NCBI RefSeq assembly: GCF_025602895.1
Contig: NW_026516421.1
Location: 1-48,934 of the forward strand
Reading direction: 5' to 3'
Source: Polychytrium aggregatum
Lineage: Eukaryota; Chytridiomycota; Chytridiomycetes; Polychytriales
DNA length: 48,934 nt
The notes under the pieces are model-generated. The model had not been told where the DNA came from and ran no database searches. It worked only from the letters and a program-made list of their open reading frames with translations. Below are positions 28,901-42,500 of this stretch, one piece after another. The position numbers were made by a program, and so were the translations under genes. Each line of letters begins with the position of its first letter. Position 1 is the first letter of the stretch.

Positions 28901-31900
28901 AAGATATGTCGTTCAAGGCCTTTGCCGAGCTGATTGAAGGCTTCAAGGCGTATGAGTACCTCTGGAGTCTTGCCGGAGATATTAGAACGTTGTTGGACAA
29001 ATGGATGGACTCGCTTTTTATGGATCTAGACTCCAAGTTGATTTCTGAAAGGTTTTCGACATGGCTTCAGGGAACGCAAACCCTCCAATCTCTGTTTTCC
29101 AACGATCCGCGCTCGACTCAGACCATCGCCGGGCTGGAGCAATCTGTCAAAGACTTCCGGCGCTACATGGACGTTATTATGTCGCTGAGAAACCCAGCAC
29201 TGAAGCCGAGTCACTGGGAAGCGATCGAAAAGGTGGTCGGGATATCATTAGAGGATCTGCAGACTGTTACACTGCGTGCTGTTATCAAGTTGGATATTGA
29301 ATTGATCAGCGACATATTATCCGATGTCAGCAAAAATGCGAGCGTTGAGCATATGCTCGAGAAATCGTTCGACATGATTATGGCCGAGTTCTCGACCATC
29401 GAGTTGACTGCGGCAATGACCGCTGATGAGAAGTTTACCGTTGTCGGAAGCAGTCAAGTGACTCTGTCGATATGCGATGACCATCTAATACGCCTGGAGC
29501 AAATATTCAAGCGAACTCTTATCCAGCAACTTCGTACTCGGGTCGAAAGCTGGGCGAAAAAAGTCCTCCGTACGCAGGAAACCATAGCAGCGTGGGCGCA
29601 GTTTCAGCATGAGTATCAACGCTTGCAGGCGGCGCTGGCTGCTGGCGGAATCCAGGATGCACTCCGCAGAGCCAATGTAGACAACTTTCTGGGCGTCACC
29701 AAAACAATGCAGCTACTCTCGGACTTTGCATCCAAAAACAAAAAACTCTTGGCCGTGCTGTTGCGGACAGAGCTCCTCGATATGATCAACGGAGCTTTGA
29801 CCAGATGCGAGTCTGTCCTCGCCAACGTCCGCGAGATCTTGGACATCAAGCGCAAGTCATGCCCCCGCTTCTATTTTCTATCAGATCTTGAGTTGATGGA
29901 GGTACTGCGCTGCAATTCACCTGAGCACATTGGGTCTCACATCACATCGGTGTTCTCCAACGTTGCTGCCGTCGTCTTCAAGTCAGCCGATCAAAAAGAG
30001 ACTGGCGGTCTCGACCCTGCCGAGGAGCGAAAGTCCGTGCTCTCGCATTGGACAGAGACGACGTACATGTCCAAAAGCACGAACGACACATCATCTGAAG
30101 CAGGCGACGACAAAAGAGCGACTGTTCTTGGGGTGGAGAGCCACGAAGGACTATTGTTGGGCTTTCAATTCGAAGTCCCACGCTCAATCGCCCTCGAGGA
30201 CTTTATTTGCATACTCGAGCGCGAAATCCAGAGCAGAATTTGGACATCCATCAAGGAGTTGCTCGGTGAAAACGAAGACGAGCCCCTTACACGGCTGTAC
30301 CATCTCCACCCCATCCAGAGCATTTTGGCGGTGCTGATGGTTCGTTGGACCCGGAATATCAGTAGCGTCATTACCAAAAGCATCGAATCTGGACTGTCAA
30401 ACTATCGCAAAAAGCTGCAAAAGGACCTCGAGGTGCTGGTCCAAGCAACACGAACCCGTAAGCCCATGTCGAGCCGGGTGACTCTTGAGATACTCGTGAC
30501 CATGGTGGGATATTTGATCGACTCCATTGATGGAGTCATCGCTGCCAACGTCACAAGCACCACGCAATACGAATGGACCTCCAAGCTGCGGTACCACGTT
30601 GATCACGATGAAACAAGGTTGCTGGTACGGATGATGGGCACCCAGATCTATTACGGATTGGAGTACGTCGGTGGTCATCCGCGAATTATTATGACCCCGA
30701 CAGCAGTCCGCTGCTTCCGCAATCTAGTTCAGATGATTGGTCTCTCGGCCAGCCCGCTATTGCTGGGACGATCAGGGGTCGGAAAGACCGAGCTCATCAT
30801 GGAACTGGCAAGCTTTGTTGGACTGCGATGTGCAACCCTCAGCTACGCACCAATGCTCACCGAGTGCGACATTCTGCGGCATTTCTACGGCATGCTGGCG
30901 ACAAATTGCTGGATGTGTGTTGAGAACCTGGAAAGCTATCAGTGTGAGCAGCTGTCGATCTTCAGCCAAATCGCTGGCAGCTTTCAAAAATCGCTGCAAG
31001 CCGCGATAAAATCTAAGCAAACAAGCATTATGTTCGGGGATTCGGCTTTTCCGTACAACTCCACGCCGTGCTTCTTCTCCACCATGACGACAACGAATTT
31101 GAAGAACTGGACGCTCGTATCCCCGGATGTCAAAGCCCTCTTTCGCCCTATTGCACTAACCCAGCCACACACACATGTTATAGTTGAGGGTGTCTTGAAT
31201 GCACGCGGGTTTAGAATGGCCAGGCAGATTGGGAAAAAGATGGCCTATTTTCAATCGGTTTCGAGGATAATTTGCGGCTCCCGCATCGAGATGGAACTGC
31301 AGCTACGACGAATCAAGGTCATCTTGGATGCCGCAACCGGCTATTATGAAGAGACTCGCACGGCCACGAACGAACTCAAGGTTATCGTACGGGCTTTGCA
31401 CCATTATTATCTGGGCCAATTTGATGTTCCAGATCGAAACGTCCTGCTTGAAATCATCAATGATCTGTTTGAGGATCACAAACACAACGGTGAAACACTG
31501 CTCTCAGAAGAGTCCTGGATAGCAGCCTCCAAGACTGTCGGAAACATCGTGATTACCGACACCTTCCGACACCTTCTTGGTGAGTTTCATCAGACGCTCG
31601 AGTCATTCAATTCAGTCATCATCCTAGGACGAGTATGCACCGGCAAAACAACACTGTGGAAGACCTATTTGGAGATCAGCAACGCCCAGCTCATCGAGCG
31701 CGAAAGGCGGCTTCATATATCTGCCTCGCATCACTTTCCCAATGCTGCGGGCAATGTAGATTGGAGCGTATTCGAAGCCTCGCGCGAGGTTCCGGCGGAA
31801 GGACAATCGGCTGGCATGACCCGTGAAGTCACGCAAGAAAATGAATGCGACAATACCGGCGATACTGCCGATATCGACGAAGCACACTGGATCGTCTGGG

Positions 31901-34900
31901 ATGGAACAATATCAAACATGAGAGATCTCAATCTCATGCTCGTTGCCGAGAATAGCCGCTATCCTGTCAACGGACACGATGAGATAATGAGGCATGGAAA
32001 CGATACAAAAATCATCCTAGAGACCCGAAGCATGGAGGGAGTCTCTCCATCGATCGCTGGTCGGTATGCCATCCTCTCGGTCGCCACTGGCCATGTTGTT
32101 GACCCAGCCTGTGAAATGGAGGCTCGTCTGGCCGTTTTAGCCCCAAACTTTGATATCCACAAACCTCTGTTGATGGTCTTCCACAAGATCATCTTTATGC
32201 CGCTCTGTGATCGGGCACAGCAGGCGAAAGTTGGATTTTGGAGCGCAAACAGGGTCATCTTGACGCAACAAGTGATGCAGCTCTTTGTCGCCATGAGCAA
32301 GCTTGTGACCGACGATGGTCATGAGCGCATGACCCTTACAGAACAATCAGTCTGGTGTCTTGCCTCGATGATCTTCTGCACTGTATGGACTGTCGGTGCG
32401 TTTGTACGCGACGAACAGAGAATTGAATTCGATCGCGCTCTCAAGGCTATGATTGAAGGTAGCGAGTTGGCCAAGATCGAGGATGAGCTCGGTGTCCCAC
32501 GTGGACAATTTCGAGAAGCAATCGGCCTCCCCGCCGAACACACAGCATACGACTACTACTTTGACGAGACGCTGATGCTTTGGAAGCCATGGAAGCAGCT
32601 CCACGGGGGGCAATATTTTTCCGTCATCGACGCCGGCTGCCCTGAAATGGCTCCGACGGACGAGCTCCTCAAAAGCGTCTTTTTCGCGAACGCTTTGTTG
32701 GATAGTGGCCTCCGACCCATCATGGTAGGATGCGATGGTGTCGGAAAAACGAAGACGATGATGTCGTTTCTTAACTTTCGCCAGAAGCAGAGAGGCGAAA
32801 AATGCATCGTGGCATCGTGGAGTGGGAATCTTTCCCACACAGACTTTCGCCGCACAATTGAGCAACAGCTCTTCAAGAAGCGCAGGCGAGCCTTTGGAAG
32901 CGTGGTGCCGCTGCGGCTCTTTGTCGATGACCTCGAGTATATCCCGGACCAGGCCCTGTTTGAAGTCTTGCGGATGTGGTGTGAGACCGGCGAATGGTAT
33001 GCTGCAACCGTAAAGCCAGAGAATATCCGCATCGAAGATATTAGTTGGCTCGGGTGTGCAAATACAGACGTGGGCGACTTTCAGCAGCTGTCAGAGGCCA
33101 TCAGACGCTACGTCTTTCCGCTCCCTCTTAGCGACAAGTTTGAGCCAACGCTGTCGGAAATCGTCAAGCTTGAGCTCCGAGCCCTTCGGCCCCAATTCGC
33201 AACCGAAGAACTTGCTGAAGTCATATTTGTGATGTCCTCGATGCTTCTCCGATGGGCACGCGATACCCTGAAGCCTTCACCACTGACTCGCGGTCTGATC
33301 TTCTCGGTAGCAGACATCCACCAAATAATCAGGCAGCTTCACCGATTCTTGGACATATCTGACGATCTCAACAAGATTGTGGCCGTGTGGTCTTATGAAT
33401 GTCGGATCAGAATGGCAGACAAGCTCGATCCCGCTGGGCGACAAGTATTTGAAGATGCCCTTGGAGAAATTGTACAGCGAGCATGTCCTCCAGGGATATA
33501 CAGCGAAATGCTTACAATTGATCATGCACACCACCGCCGTCTGCAAAATCGAGCGGACGATGGCGCTCGACTGTCCGTCCACGGCTCACGACACCGCATT
33601 CACAGTCGGCGGCAGAGCTGTCAGAGTAACTTTGCGTATACGTTCGAGCCGACTTCGATCGAGTCTGTTTGTGCATTTTCAGGCTGCGAAATGCCAACAA
33701 GTGAGCTCAAGCAACGTGTTGGATGCATCCTTCACCCAGATGGAGTCGACCAAGCCTTGCGTCTGGCCCACAAATTGAAGGCACACCCTGTCCACGTCTT
33801 TCTTGTGGGAGAAGAGCATGATGATAGAAGCAACATCATCGAGTTTGTTGCTCATTTGAACGGCGCACGATTCAAATGCTATGAGGCAATCTGGGACGAC
33901 CAGATCCTGGATCAGTCTATCCAGTGGAGAGCAACAATAGCGTCGCTGTTTGAGGCTGTTCTCGAAACTTGGAAGCACATCTACTTTTTCATCGACAGTG
34001 CCGATATAAAGGAAGGATATCAATGGAGTGATTTGATATCGATCATGAAGCTTGGCTATACGCAGGAGTACTACGCAATGTCAATGACCCAGAAAAACAT
34101 CGGCTCCTTAAAGCGGCACCTCCAGCGCCACAGTAGCCGCCGGACATCGAAAGATGAGGAAGAAGAGCTTCTACCAGAGTTTGCTCGACTGATGCGACGA
34201 TACATTCATATCATCATTTCATTTCACGATACCAGAGCTGGCACAAGCTCCAGCCTTCTAAGTGCCATAGGACTCTTATCCACAAGACATATGATTCCAA
34301 GTTGGTCCTCAGCCACGATAGCATGCATGACAGAAACTGCGATTCAACAGTCGCCACATTGCTCCGTCATCGATATGGTGCGTGAGCTCGTGCTCGAGTT
34401 TTTTACCAGTGCGTATAGGCAACTGACACTGAAACGAATCCCAAGCATCAAGCCGGTGTATGTTCGAACAGCTATCCGGCTATTTGTGCTGTTCTTTTGC
34501 TCCAAACACGAACTCCTTAACCAGCAGTACGCAGCCACGACCCACGCGATCGAAGGAATCGATAGGGTTGTGAAGCTGATAGACAGAGTCGAAGAGGAGT
34601 ACACCTTCTCCCAATCCGAGTTTGTTCGAGTTTCGGAGAAGACCCAGCTGTTCTTGAAGCGGATGGAAAATCTGCGGGAAGACCTTGACAGAGTAAAGGT
34701 TCAGCAACGGAAGATGACAGATGAGGAGGCACGGCTCGGCACCGACTACGAGCGGTTGATGGCCACCCTGGCGGTTGAAGAGGCCAAAGTTGGACCTATC
34801 CTTTCGGCCTCGGTAAAGTCCGTCGAAGCTATTCAGAAGGGCGAGCTCTATGAGATTAAAACAATGATGAACCCACCAAGGGCCATCCAAGTGATCGTGG

Positions 34901-37900
34901 AAACGCTGTGCGTTATCTTCAAGATTGAGCCGAGAGGCTCAGAGTCTCTTTGGGAAAGCGGCAAGCGCTTCCTATCGGATGCGCGCTTCATCCAGAGCCT
35001 CACCTCCTTCGACAAGGATAGTCTGACAACTCCAACGGTACTGAAAGCCGAAGCATATCTCTCCTCAGCAGACCTGACCTCCAAAGATCTATCCAAAGTC
35101 TCAAAGTCCATTTCATCGATCGTAGCATGGATCCATGCGCTCACAAAGTACCACTATGCAATGCTTTCGCTGCTGCCCTCGCGCGAGGCCGCGGCCACGA
35201 TGAAACACAGGCTCGTCGCGATCGAGGAGGAGATGGGGGGCAAGACAAAGAGCATCGGCGAGCTGGAGAGTCGGCTGAAGATCATGAAATCCGAGTTTGA
35301 TTCGGTGATCCGCGAAAAGGACAGTGCACATCGCCGCTACAAAGATGCTGAGAACAAACGAATACTGGCCTCGAGGATCAAAGATGCCATCGCCACGTCA
35401 CTGGAGCGTCACGAGAAGCAGCGAGAACGGGTAAAATCGATGGTGGACTCCTTGATAGCAAACGCATTGCTGGCCTCTCATTACATTGCGTATCTCGGCC
35501 CGATGCGTCCGAGTGACCGCCGAGCAATCTGGTCGGACTGGGCGCAGCTCCTGATAGATGCAGGCGCAGTTAAAAGCGAGGCCATCCTGTCCCTTTCGGA
35601 ATTCATCACAGACGGCAAGCCCGCAGATATGTTTTTGACGCTGGGACTTCCAGAGGACCCTGCCATGCTCGAAAATTACCTGGTCGCCAAGTATCATGAC
35701 CGCTACCCAGTTCTGATTGACGTCGAAAATCGTATGGAGGAATGGATTAAAGCACTTGAACGCGAGAGGAAGCCTGTAGTACTGAATGATCCCGATAGTC
35801 TGTCGATCAGGGAGATCTCGTTGCTTATCAGCGACAATTCTGCAGTGATCATCAAGACCCTTTCGCGCTTTTGCAACCAGTATGTTCACCTGCTCACCAA
35901 GCATCGGTGCATTCCCAACCTCGGACGCCAACGTCTGAGACTGCTATCCAACAGCGTCGATATCCCATCGGACTTTCGAATATTCATTGTCCTGAGTGCA
36001 GCGCAAACTGCATCCATGGTCGAGACTTGGACCCAGCACACCGTTCCGGTACAAACCGAGCTGGATCACTCCTCTATCCAACGTGAAATCTATCAGCAGC
36101 TGCTCCAACAGGAGGAACCCAAGCTAGGCGAGCATATATATCTGCTTCGTCTCGACGAATCCAATCGACGCAACAAGGTCCAGATGATGGAGAAACGAAA
36201 TGTGGATCTGGTTGAAAAAATGTGCATCGACGACGTCACTGGCGGAGAGCTCTACCGCGGTGTCCTTGAGAACGAAGAGCACACCCGTCTGACCTTGACT
36301 ACAAGCGGGGTCCGGGTTGCTCCTGAATTTAATCTGGTTTTTCGACAAAAAACCGAGTGGCTCGCCAAGGTGTCGACCTGGCTTTGCGACTTGTTTCAGA
36401 GTATCCGCAAGATCGAGGTCCTCTCGCCGCTCTATGCACTCTCCTTAGGTTCCTTTTTGCGAGTGGTCCTCCCATCGATCAAGGGAATCGGCAATGGCCG
36501 CGAGCCGGAGTGGAGTGAAATGAAGGCCAAACTCGCCCTGGCACTTCATCGACGCTGTGCATCGGCACTGAGTCACGGAGATCGAATCGTCGCTGCATTT
36601 TTGATCATGCGGTGGCTGGCTCCGACAGACGATCCTCATCTGCAGATCAATGATGCCGAGTGGCAGTTCATGCTCAATGGGGCCGTTCAGCGCCAAGGGC
36701 ACAAGGAAGTCCCTGGCTTGATACAGATTCCCAATCCGTCACCCACATGGCTCGCAGAGTCCAAATGGAAACGAATCCTGGAACTCTCCAAAATGGTGCC
36801 TTTTGCGAGGCTGCCTGAAGAGTTTGTCCAACACGGCAACAAGGCAACCACCCCCCTTACTGATCAAAGCTGGGAAGATATCTTTCGAGCCCTGAGCCCG
36901 AGCCTGACCAAACTCCCTGCCAAGTGGGAGGCAAGCCTCACCAAGTTCCAGAAGCTCTTAATTGTCCAGTGCATTCGTCCGGATGCCCTGAGCGAATGTC
37001 TGGAGGACTACATACGCCAGACGATCGGACAGGAGTACCTTGAAGACCACTGGGATCCGATATCAGAGCAGTTCCCGCACTCAGGTTCGGGAGTACCTAT
37101 GGTTGTGGTTTCGGACAACTTGGACCTGGTTCCTTTCGTGAAGCGCTTCGCCGCCAAGAAGAAAAAAGCGGGTGCATGTGTCTTTCTTTCTGCAGCAGAG
37201 AAAGACATCCGAAGCAAGTCCGAGCAGCTCCTCTCCGACGCCATGAAACGGGGACAATGGCTTGCTGTCGTCTATGATGGCCAAACGGTCGTCAAGCAAA
37301 TCCTCGAGACGATCTGCAAAAGGGTGGAGACAGCCACGAAACCAACAGTGAGCACCGTCGGTGGCCACAGGACCAAGTGGGCAGTGCACAGCCAATTCCG
37401 ACTCTGGGTCCTGACTCGCCCGAGACTCGAGATTCCATCCCACTGCTCGCACCAGGGGGTCATAATCCACATAGACCACATGCTTGGCCTCAAGAGCCGA
37501 TTTTTTGAATCCTTTTCGGCCGCACTGGACCATTTAACACCAACCGAATTTGCTCCCTCAGTCATGTACCGCAACTTTCTGTTCCGGATGGCGGCTTTCC
37601 ATGCCGTCGTGCAGAGTCGATCGCGGTATCTTCTTAGCGACCTTGTTGTTTCGTATAGGTTTGGAGCTCAGGATTTCCAAATGGCGATTCGCAGTCTCCG
37701 CGAGCTGTTTTCGACCTTGGATCCGCAAATCGCAGAGAGGAAAATCATGGGGCAGGCATGGAACCTCTTTGGAGATGGCAGCTACGGAGCAGCAATAATC
37801 CATATCAAGGACTATCACGTCATATCGACCCTCTTTCTTGAGCACATGATGGCAGACTGGTCCAATATCGAGCAAGGCCCCATCCCTCAGCTTGCGACAC

Positions 37901-39268
37901 TCAAGCCCGTCTTTGAGCACATGCACAAGAATGAACTCGATGCATGCTGGCGCTACATCCAGGACGCTGCTGTTCGGGACTCGCCTGGATCTTTTGGTCT
38001 TTCGGACTCTATGATCCGAGGATACAACGAATGTGTCTCAAAGACGTTCCTTTCCTCCGCAAGAAGCTTGAATGATGATGGAATCGACCAGGCCCAGGAA
38101 CCAGATTTTGAGCGAATCAGAAGCACTGCAAAGCTGATGATCGAGAGAATCAAAAGTGCTAGCGAGTGGATGTCGGAGGACAGCAATCTTGAAGTTGATT
38201 TACAAACACGACAAAATCGCAAGTACATGATGCTTCTCCTGGCGGAAAACATTCGAGCATATGCGAAATTGGTCCGCACGATCGTGCAAAACCTGATGGA
38301 GCTGGTGGAGCCCTCAACCGAGTTCTTGTCGTCAACTTTGTTCGCTGCAATTCTCGAGGGATTTCAGGGAAACTGCGTGCCAATACCGTGGAGACGAATT
38401 GCGTATCGCTCGCAGCTCCCCCTATCTAAATGGATCGACGATCTCATCAGCCGAATCGATTACATGCAACGCTGGAGCACAGTCGAAAAGGGGTCGGAGA
38501 CGCTGTCGGTCCACAACATGATTGCATACGATATCAGTCGGCTCTTCCAACCAAAGCGTCTTCTCATGGGTAGGTCCCCGCCGTGCTTGTCCCGAGACCC
38601 TATGCTAAGCCGCTGTTATGTCGCTACCGCACCGCGAGACGGGAGCGCAGTGCCGACATCTCGAGGCTGGGTCGATTGAAACTAACCCACACATTGATCA
38701 CTGCAGCAATAATGAATGACCACGCCCTGAACAATAACGAGCGCCTCGAAAACATGGAATTGGAGTCGATGATTCTGTCGGGGAGACAAGCCAAACCCCC
38801 GGCCGTAGGCTGCTATATCACGGGACTCTACCTCATTGGCGCATCGTGGGACTTTGCTCAAGGCGTCATGCGAGAAACCAAGGGGGGCGAGCAGTACACC
38901 TCGGTCCCGTGCGTAAGTGTTGCTGGAGACAGCGTGGGGTCAGTCGAACCAAGGGAACGCTCGGGGAAGCTCGACGGGGCAAGCATCATTCTGACGCCTC
39001 CTTGCCGTGCCAACAGGTGTGGTTGCAACCTGTCTCCAAGCCCAACAGCATATTCGGGAGCGAGAGGAGCGTCATGCAGCCGCGACCGTTTAAGAAGTAC
39101 CCGTGCCCGCTTTACATATATAAGCCACCTACGGAGGAGGTGGATTGCCTGGAATCCACGGCAGACGCACTCTTGATGGAGTTTATCGACATTCCCATCG
39201 AAGGCGCGGTCAAGGCGTGGATGAAGCGGAATCCGTGCATGGTCTGCGAGCCGCCCACTCGGATATGA
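25953..39268 (+). CDS. Divergent axonemal-type dynein heavy chain
   Basis: Five exons in matching phase: 25953-26690, 26859-28325, 28534-38569, 38707-38912 and 39017-39268; about 4,232 residues, full length for the family. The N-terminal region has LPLEWFDDIE and TPQEWVGLG, as in inner-arm (DNAH1-like) chains. The linker ends at YYGLEYVG, followed by six AAA modules. P-loops are present in AAA1 (GRSGVGKTE, Lys1486), AAA2 (GRVCTGKTT, Lys1773) and AAA3 (GCDGVGKTK, Lys2140). AAA4 has LVGEEHDDRS where GxxGxGK is expected. AAA1 Walker B is CVENLE instead of CFDEFN. Stalk coiled coils (about 34.6-35.4 kb) flank a microtubule-binding region with MMNPPRAIQ. The C-terminal domain (GCYITGLYLIGASWD, YPCPLY) is intact. 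The product should act in the flagellar axoneme, probably with an altered ATPase cycle. Confidence 0.93.
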
Positions 39269-39595
39269 GTGGACGCCCGACAGCATACCCATTTTGAAAG
39301 AGAACACACACACACCCCCCCAACACGGTTCATGGCCCGCGCGAGATACTTTGAGACCACAGATCATTTGGTCGCTGTGATCGGAGATCTGGGTGTCTCG
39401 ATTGTTTTATTGCACTGAATGCAGCGTATGTACACGCGAGAAGATCAAACATAGGCAGGATAACGTAGGGCAAGCATGCGAAAGAGCAGGAGAATACCGA
39501 TACTGATCGAAAACAACATACTCTCCGCCAGAAGCCACGACCTGGTCAATGTAACCCGTGCCGATTACCAGGGAGAGTGCACCTCCGCCGAGCGA
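39269..39595. other. Convergent 3' spacer
   Basis: About 330 bp between the dynein stop and the stop of the minus-strand transcription factor. It includes a short (CA)n/C-rich tract near 39303-39320. No gene is seen. Confidence 0.5.
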
Positions 39596-42500
39596 CTAGG
39601 CATTCGCTCCGGAGCTTGCCATTTGTGCTTTCATAAATACAATCCGTCTGCGGAGATTGGCCGCGTAGCTCGAAGCGCATTTCCACACGTGGCCGATGCT
39701 GTCGAGGGCCGGAAGAATCCACTTGCCAATGTCGTCGATCCCGGTCTTTTTCGCATCTGGGCTGAGCAGGATCCGGGAAAACTGTTGGTCTTGGAGGAGC
39801 ACGATCGGCGTCAGGGCCAGGAACAGAGCACTCGTTGGGGATGAGCACAACTCGATTGGAGCAATCGTCAGGAACGAGGGGGGCTGCCCTTGAAAGACTC
39901 GTTGAAGGATGTGGCAGTGCGCACGGTAAGCATGCAGGCATATTTCGCCCGACGTCATTGTCTTGGCTGACGAGAGAGCAAAGAGCCTCTCTGCTCCAGT
40001 GTTTCCGCGCTCACGCTTGGCCCTTTCGCCGTGGTGCAGCAGGACGAGCGCAGCAAAAAAAGTAATGTGGGCGTTGACACAAAGGCTTGAGAGGGGCTTC
40101 TGGGCAGGCGTGAAGTAGTCCAGGCTTTCAAAAAACTGGAAATCGGCCGGCAAATTCTCACACCATGAAACCAGCAGCTTGTGCAGCGCGTCGAGGCTTG
40201 GTTTCTGCGATATAATCTGGTGCAGGTTGAAGATCGTGGGATTTGCGGTTTGCGGAGTGATTTCTTCGGGAGTCCGATTGGTGTTATGCCTGATGATCAG
40301 GCGCAAGATGGCGTTGAGCTGGACCAGATGGAGGGCCCCGTCGACCGGGGTGTACAAATGATCTGCCTGACTACCTTCCATGGCTCGAGGCGTGGTATCG
40401 TTGAAGACGGTGTTGGCGGGATAATCTCGCAAAAGCAGCCAGGCTTCCTCCATTTGGAAATGATCGGTACGTTCGTCACGGCCACTCTGGATATGATCTG
40501 CGTTGCGAATAATATCGATGCACTCGGCCTCGTTCAGCAACAGTGATGTTCCGCCACCGATGCTCGAGAACGAGTCTGAAAGCAGACAGCCCCACCAGGT
40601 CCTAAAGCAACCACAGCCGAACGAAAGGTCAGCAAAATCGTTGCAAACCGATGGGTTTGCAAGTTACGGTGGAGAGGTCCCGACCAGACCATGGCGGTAC
40701 GCTTAGATCCTATCATCTAGTGGCTTTGAGCGCCAAACGCTGCACAGACGGTGAAAGGGCTTATGGATGCAACATCAAAGGCAGCGGCCGTATGTAGTCT
40801 ACTATGCATCCATCTACCCAGCATACCTTTTCAGTGCTCTTTTGGATGCAAACACGGACGGAAGCGTATGGCCCATCACGGAAGGCAAATCTTCAAATAC
40901 GCCTTTGTCAGGGTAGCCGAAGCGCTGAATGATTTGACAGGCCGAGCCTGGAATATACAACCAGGACCAAGCTCGGTAAATTTGATGTTCCTCAGCGAAC
41001 GCCGGATGAAGGCCAGGAAAGAGGGGATCACATGCGCCCTTACCGACGATCGCCCCCATGCGGGCGACGTTGCCGTTTCCGTAGCTGACTATGGACAGGA
41101 GTATCGATCCGGTGCAGACGGCGATGTGGAAGCTGCGCAGACTTTTAGCTTCAGATTGGTGAATCTGGTCGTACGCTCGCAGGGCAAACAAGTGGCTGGC
41201 ATCCTCGGGAGAACTCAGAGGCGGCTGGAACAATAGAGGATGGCGCGAAAAAAGACATCCGATCGAATAAATGGCATTGAGCAAAACTGGGTGGTGGACG
41301 TTCACCGGGATCAGGTCAGCGAAAAAGGATGTTTCCTCGATGATAGGAAGTGTCGGGTGGAAATAGGTGAAAAAACAGTTGATTAGGTGCAAAAAGAACT
41401 CGCAGGGCAGCTTTGGCAGATCGATTGCGCTGCTGTGTTTGTGCTTCTGCGATGGAAGTTGGATCATGTCCTCGACGGTGGGCGGAAACAGCCTTGCAAC
41501 GCATAATGACAAGCGACAACGGGTTAGAAAGTGCAGTCACCGATGTCTTGGTAACAGTCGCCACAAAACCCTTCGCCCCGACGATGCATCACCAATCCCT
41601 CGACGAGATTGTATTTTTATGCAAGTCGGCTACGCGATAGGCGACCTACATTGATCGTTGATCGGCGCCGTTTCCAGCAGTACCATTGTGGGTCGAGCGA
41701 TGGTCTTGGAGCAACCATTCGTTTATGTCAGCATCGTGGGTCGCAATGGAAACAAGGAGGAAGACAAAGGACAGTGAGAATGAGTCAGAATGATGTTTTG
41801 ATCTGCTCGCGGCAAAGCGGACCCAGGAGGAGCTGTCGTCCAGAGAGCAAATATGGAAAGGCGAGGAGGTGGGATCTGTCGGTTGCATCGGTAGGAAGTG
41901 GATTGGGGGGGGCAGTCACCCGTCGCTGCTCTGCTTAAAGAGCGTCCATACCTGAAACCATGTCCCGCGATAGGTCTCTCCTCAGTCGAGTTGATGGATC
42001 AAGGAGCGCACTGGGCCCCCTGAGACAAGGTTATTCGCACAGAGTGAGGAAGAGCGATCATCGTGAAGCCGATGGAGGTGACGGAGGCGCTGATGCAGTA
42101 AGGGATATCGACGTGCTCACAGCAAATCGGCTATCGTCCTCAACAAAACAGACCCTAACAGGCGATAGGAACCCCCTTCAGGCGTTGCAACACCCCTTCC
42201 CATTTGATGCATTGGTGGAGCGTGCAAGTACCTGTGGTCTCCAGTTCCGTCAATCGATGCTGACCTTTGGGCAGAAAGGGCGTAATATCGCGGATCAGGT
42301 CCAACGGGTTTGGCAGAGGCGGAGTAGCCGCGAGGAGGTCGGGCGGCGCTCGCCCCAGCCGAAAGAGCGCCTCCGAGTCGTTCTGCACGCATGTCGTCGA
42401 CCGACACTGCGTCGAGTTGGGCGTCAGCGTTTCCATAAGGGAATGAGTTGACAGACAAAGACGGGTTGAACAGAGAGGATATTTGCATGACGCTGCTTGG

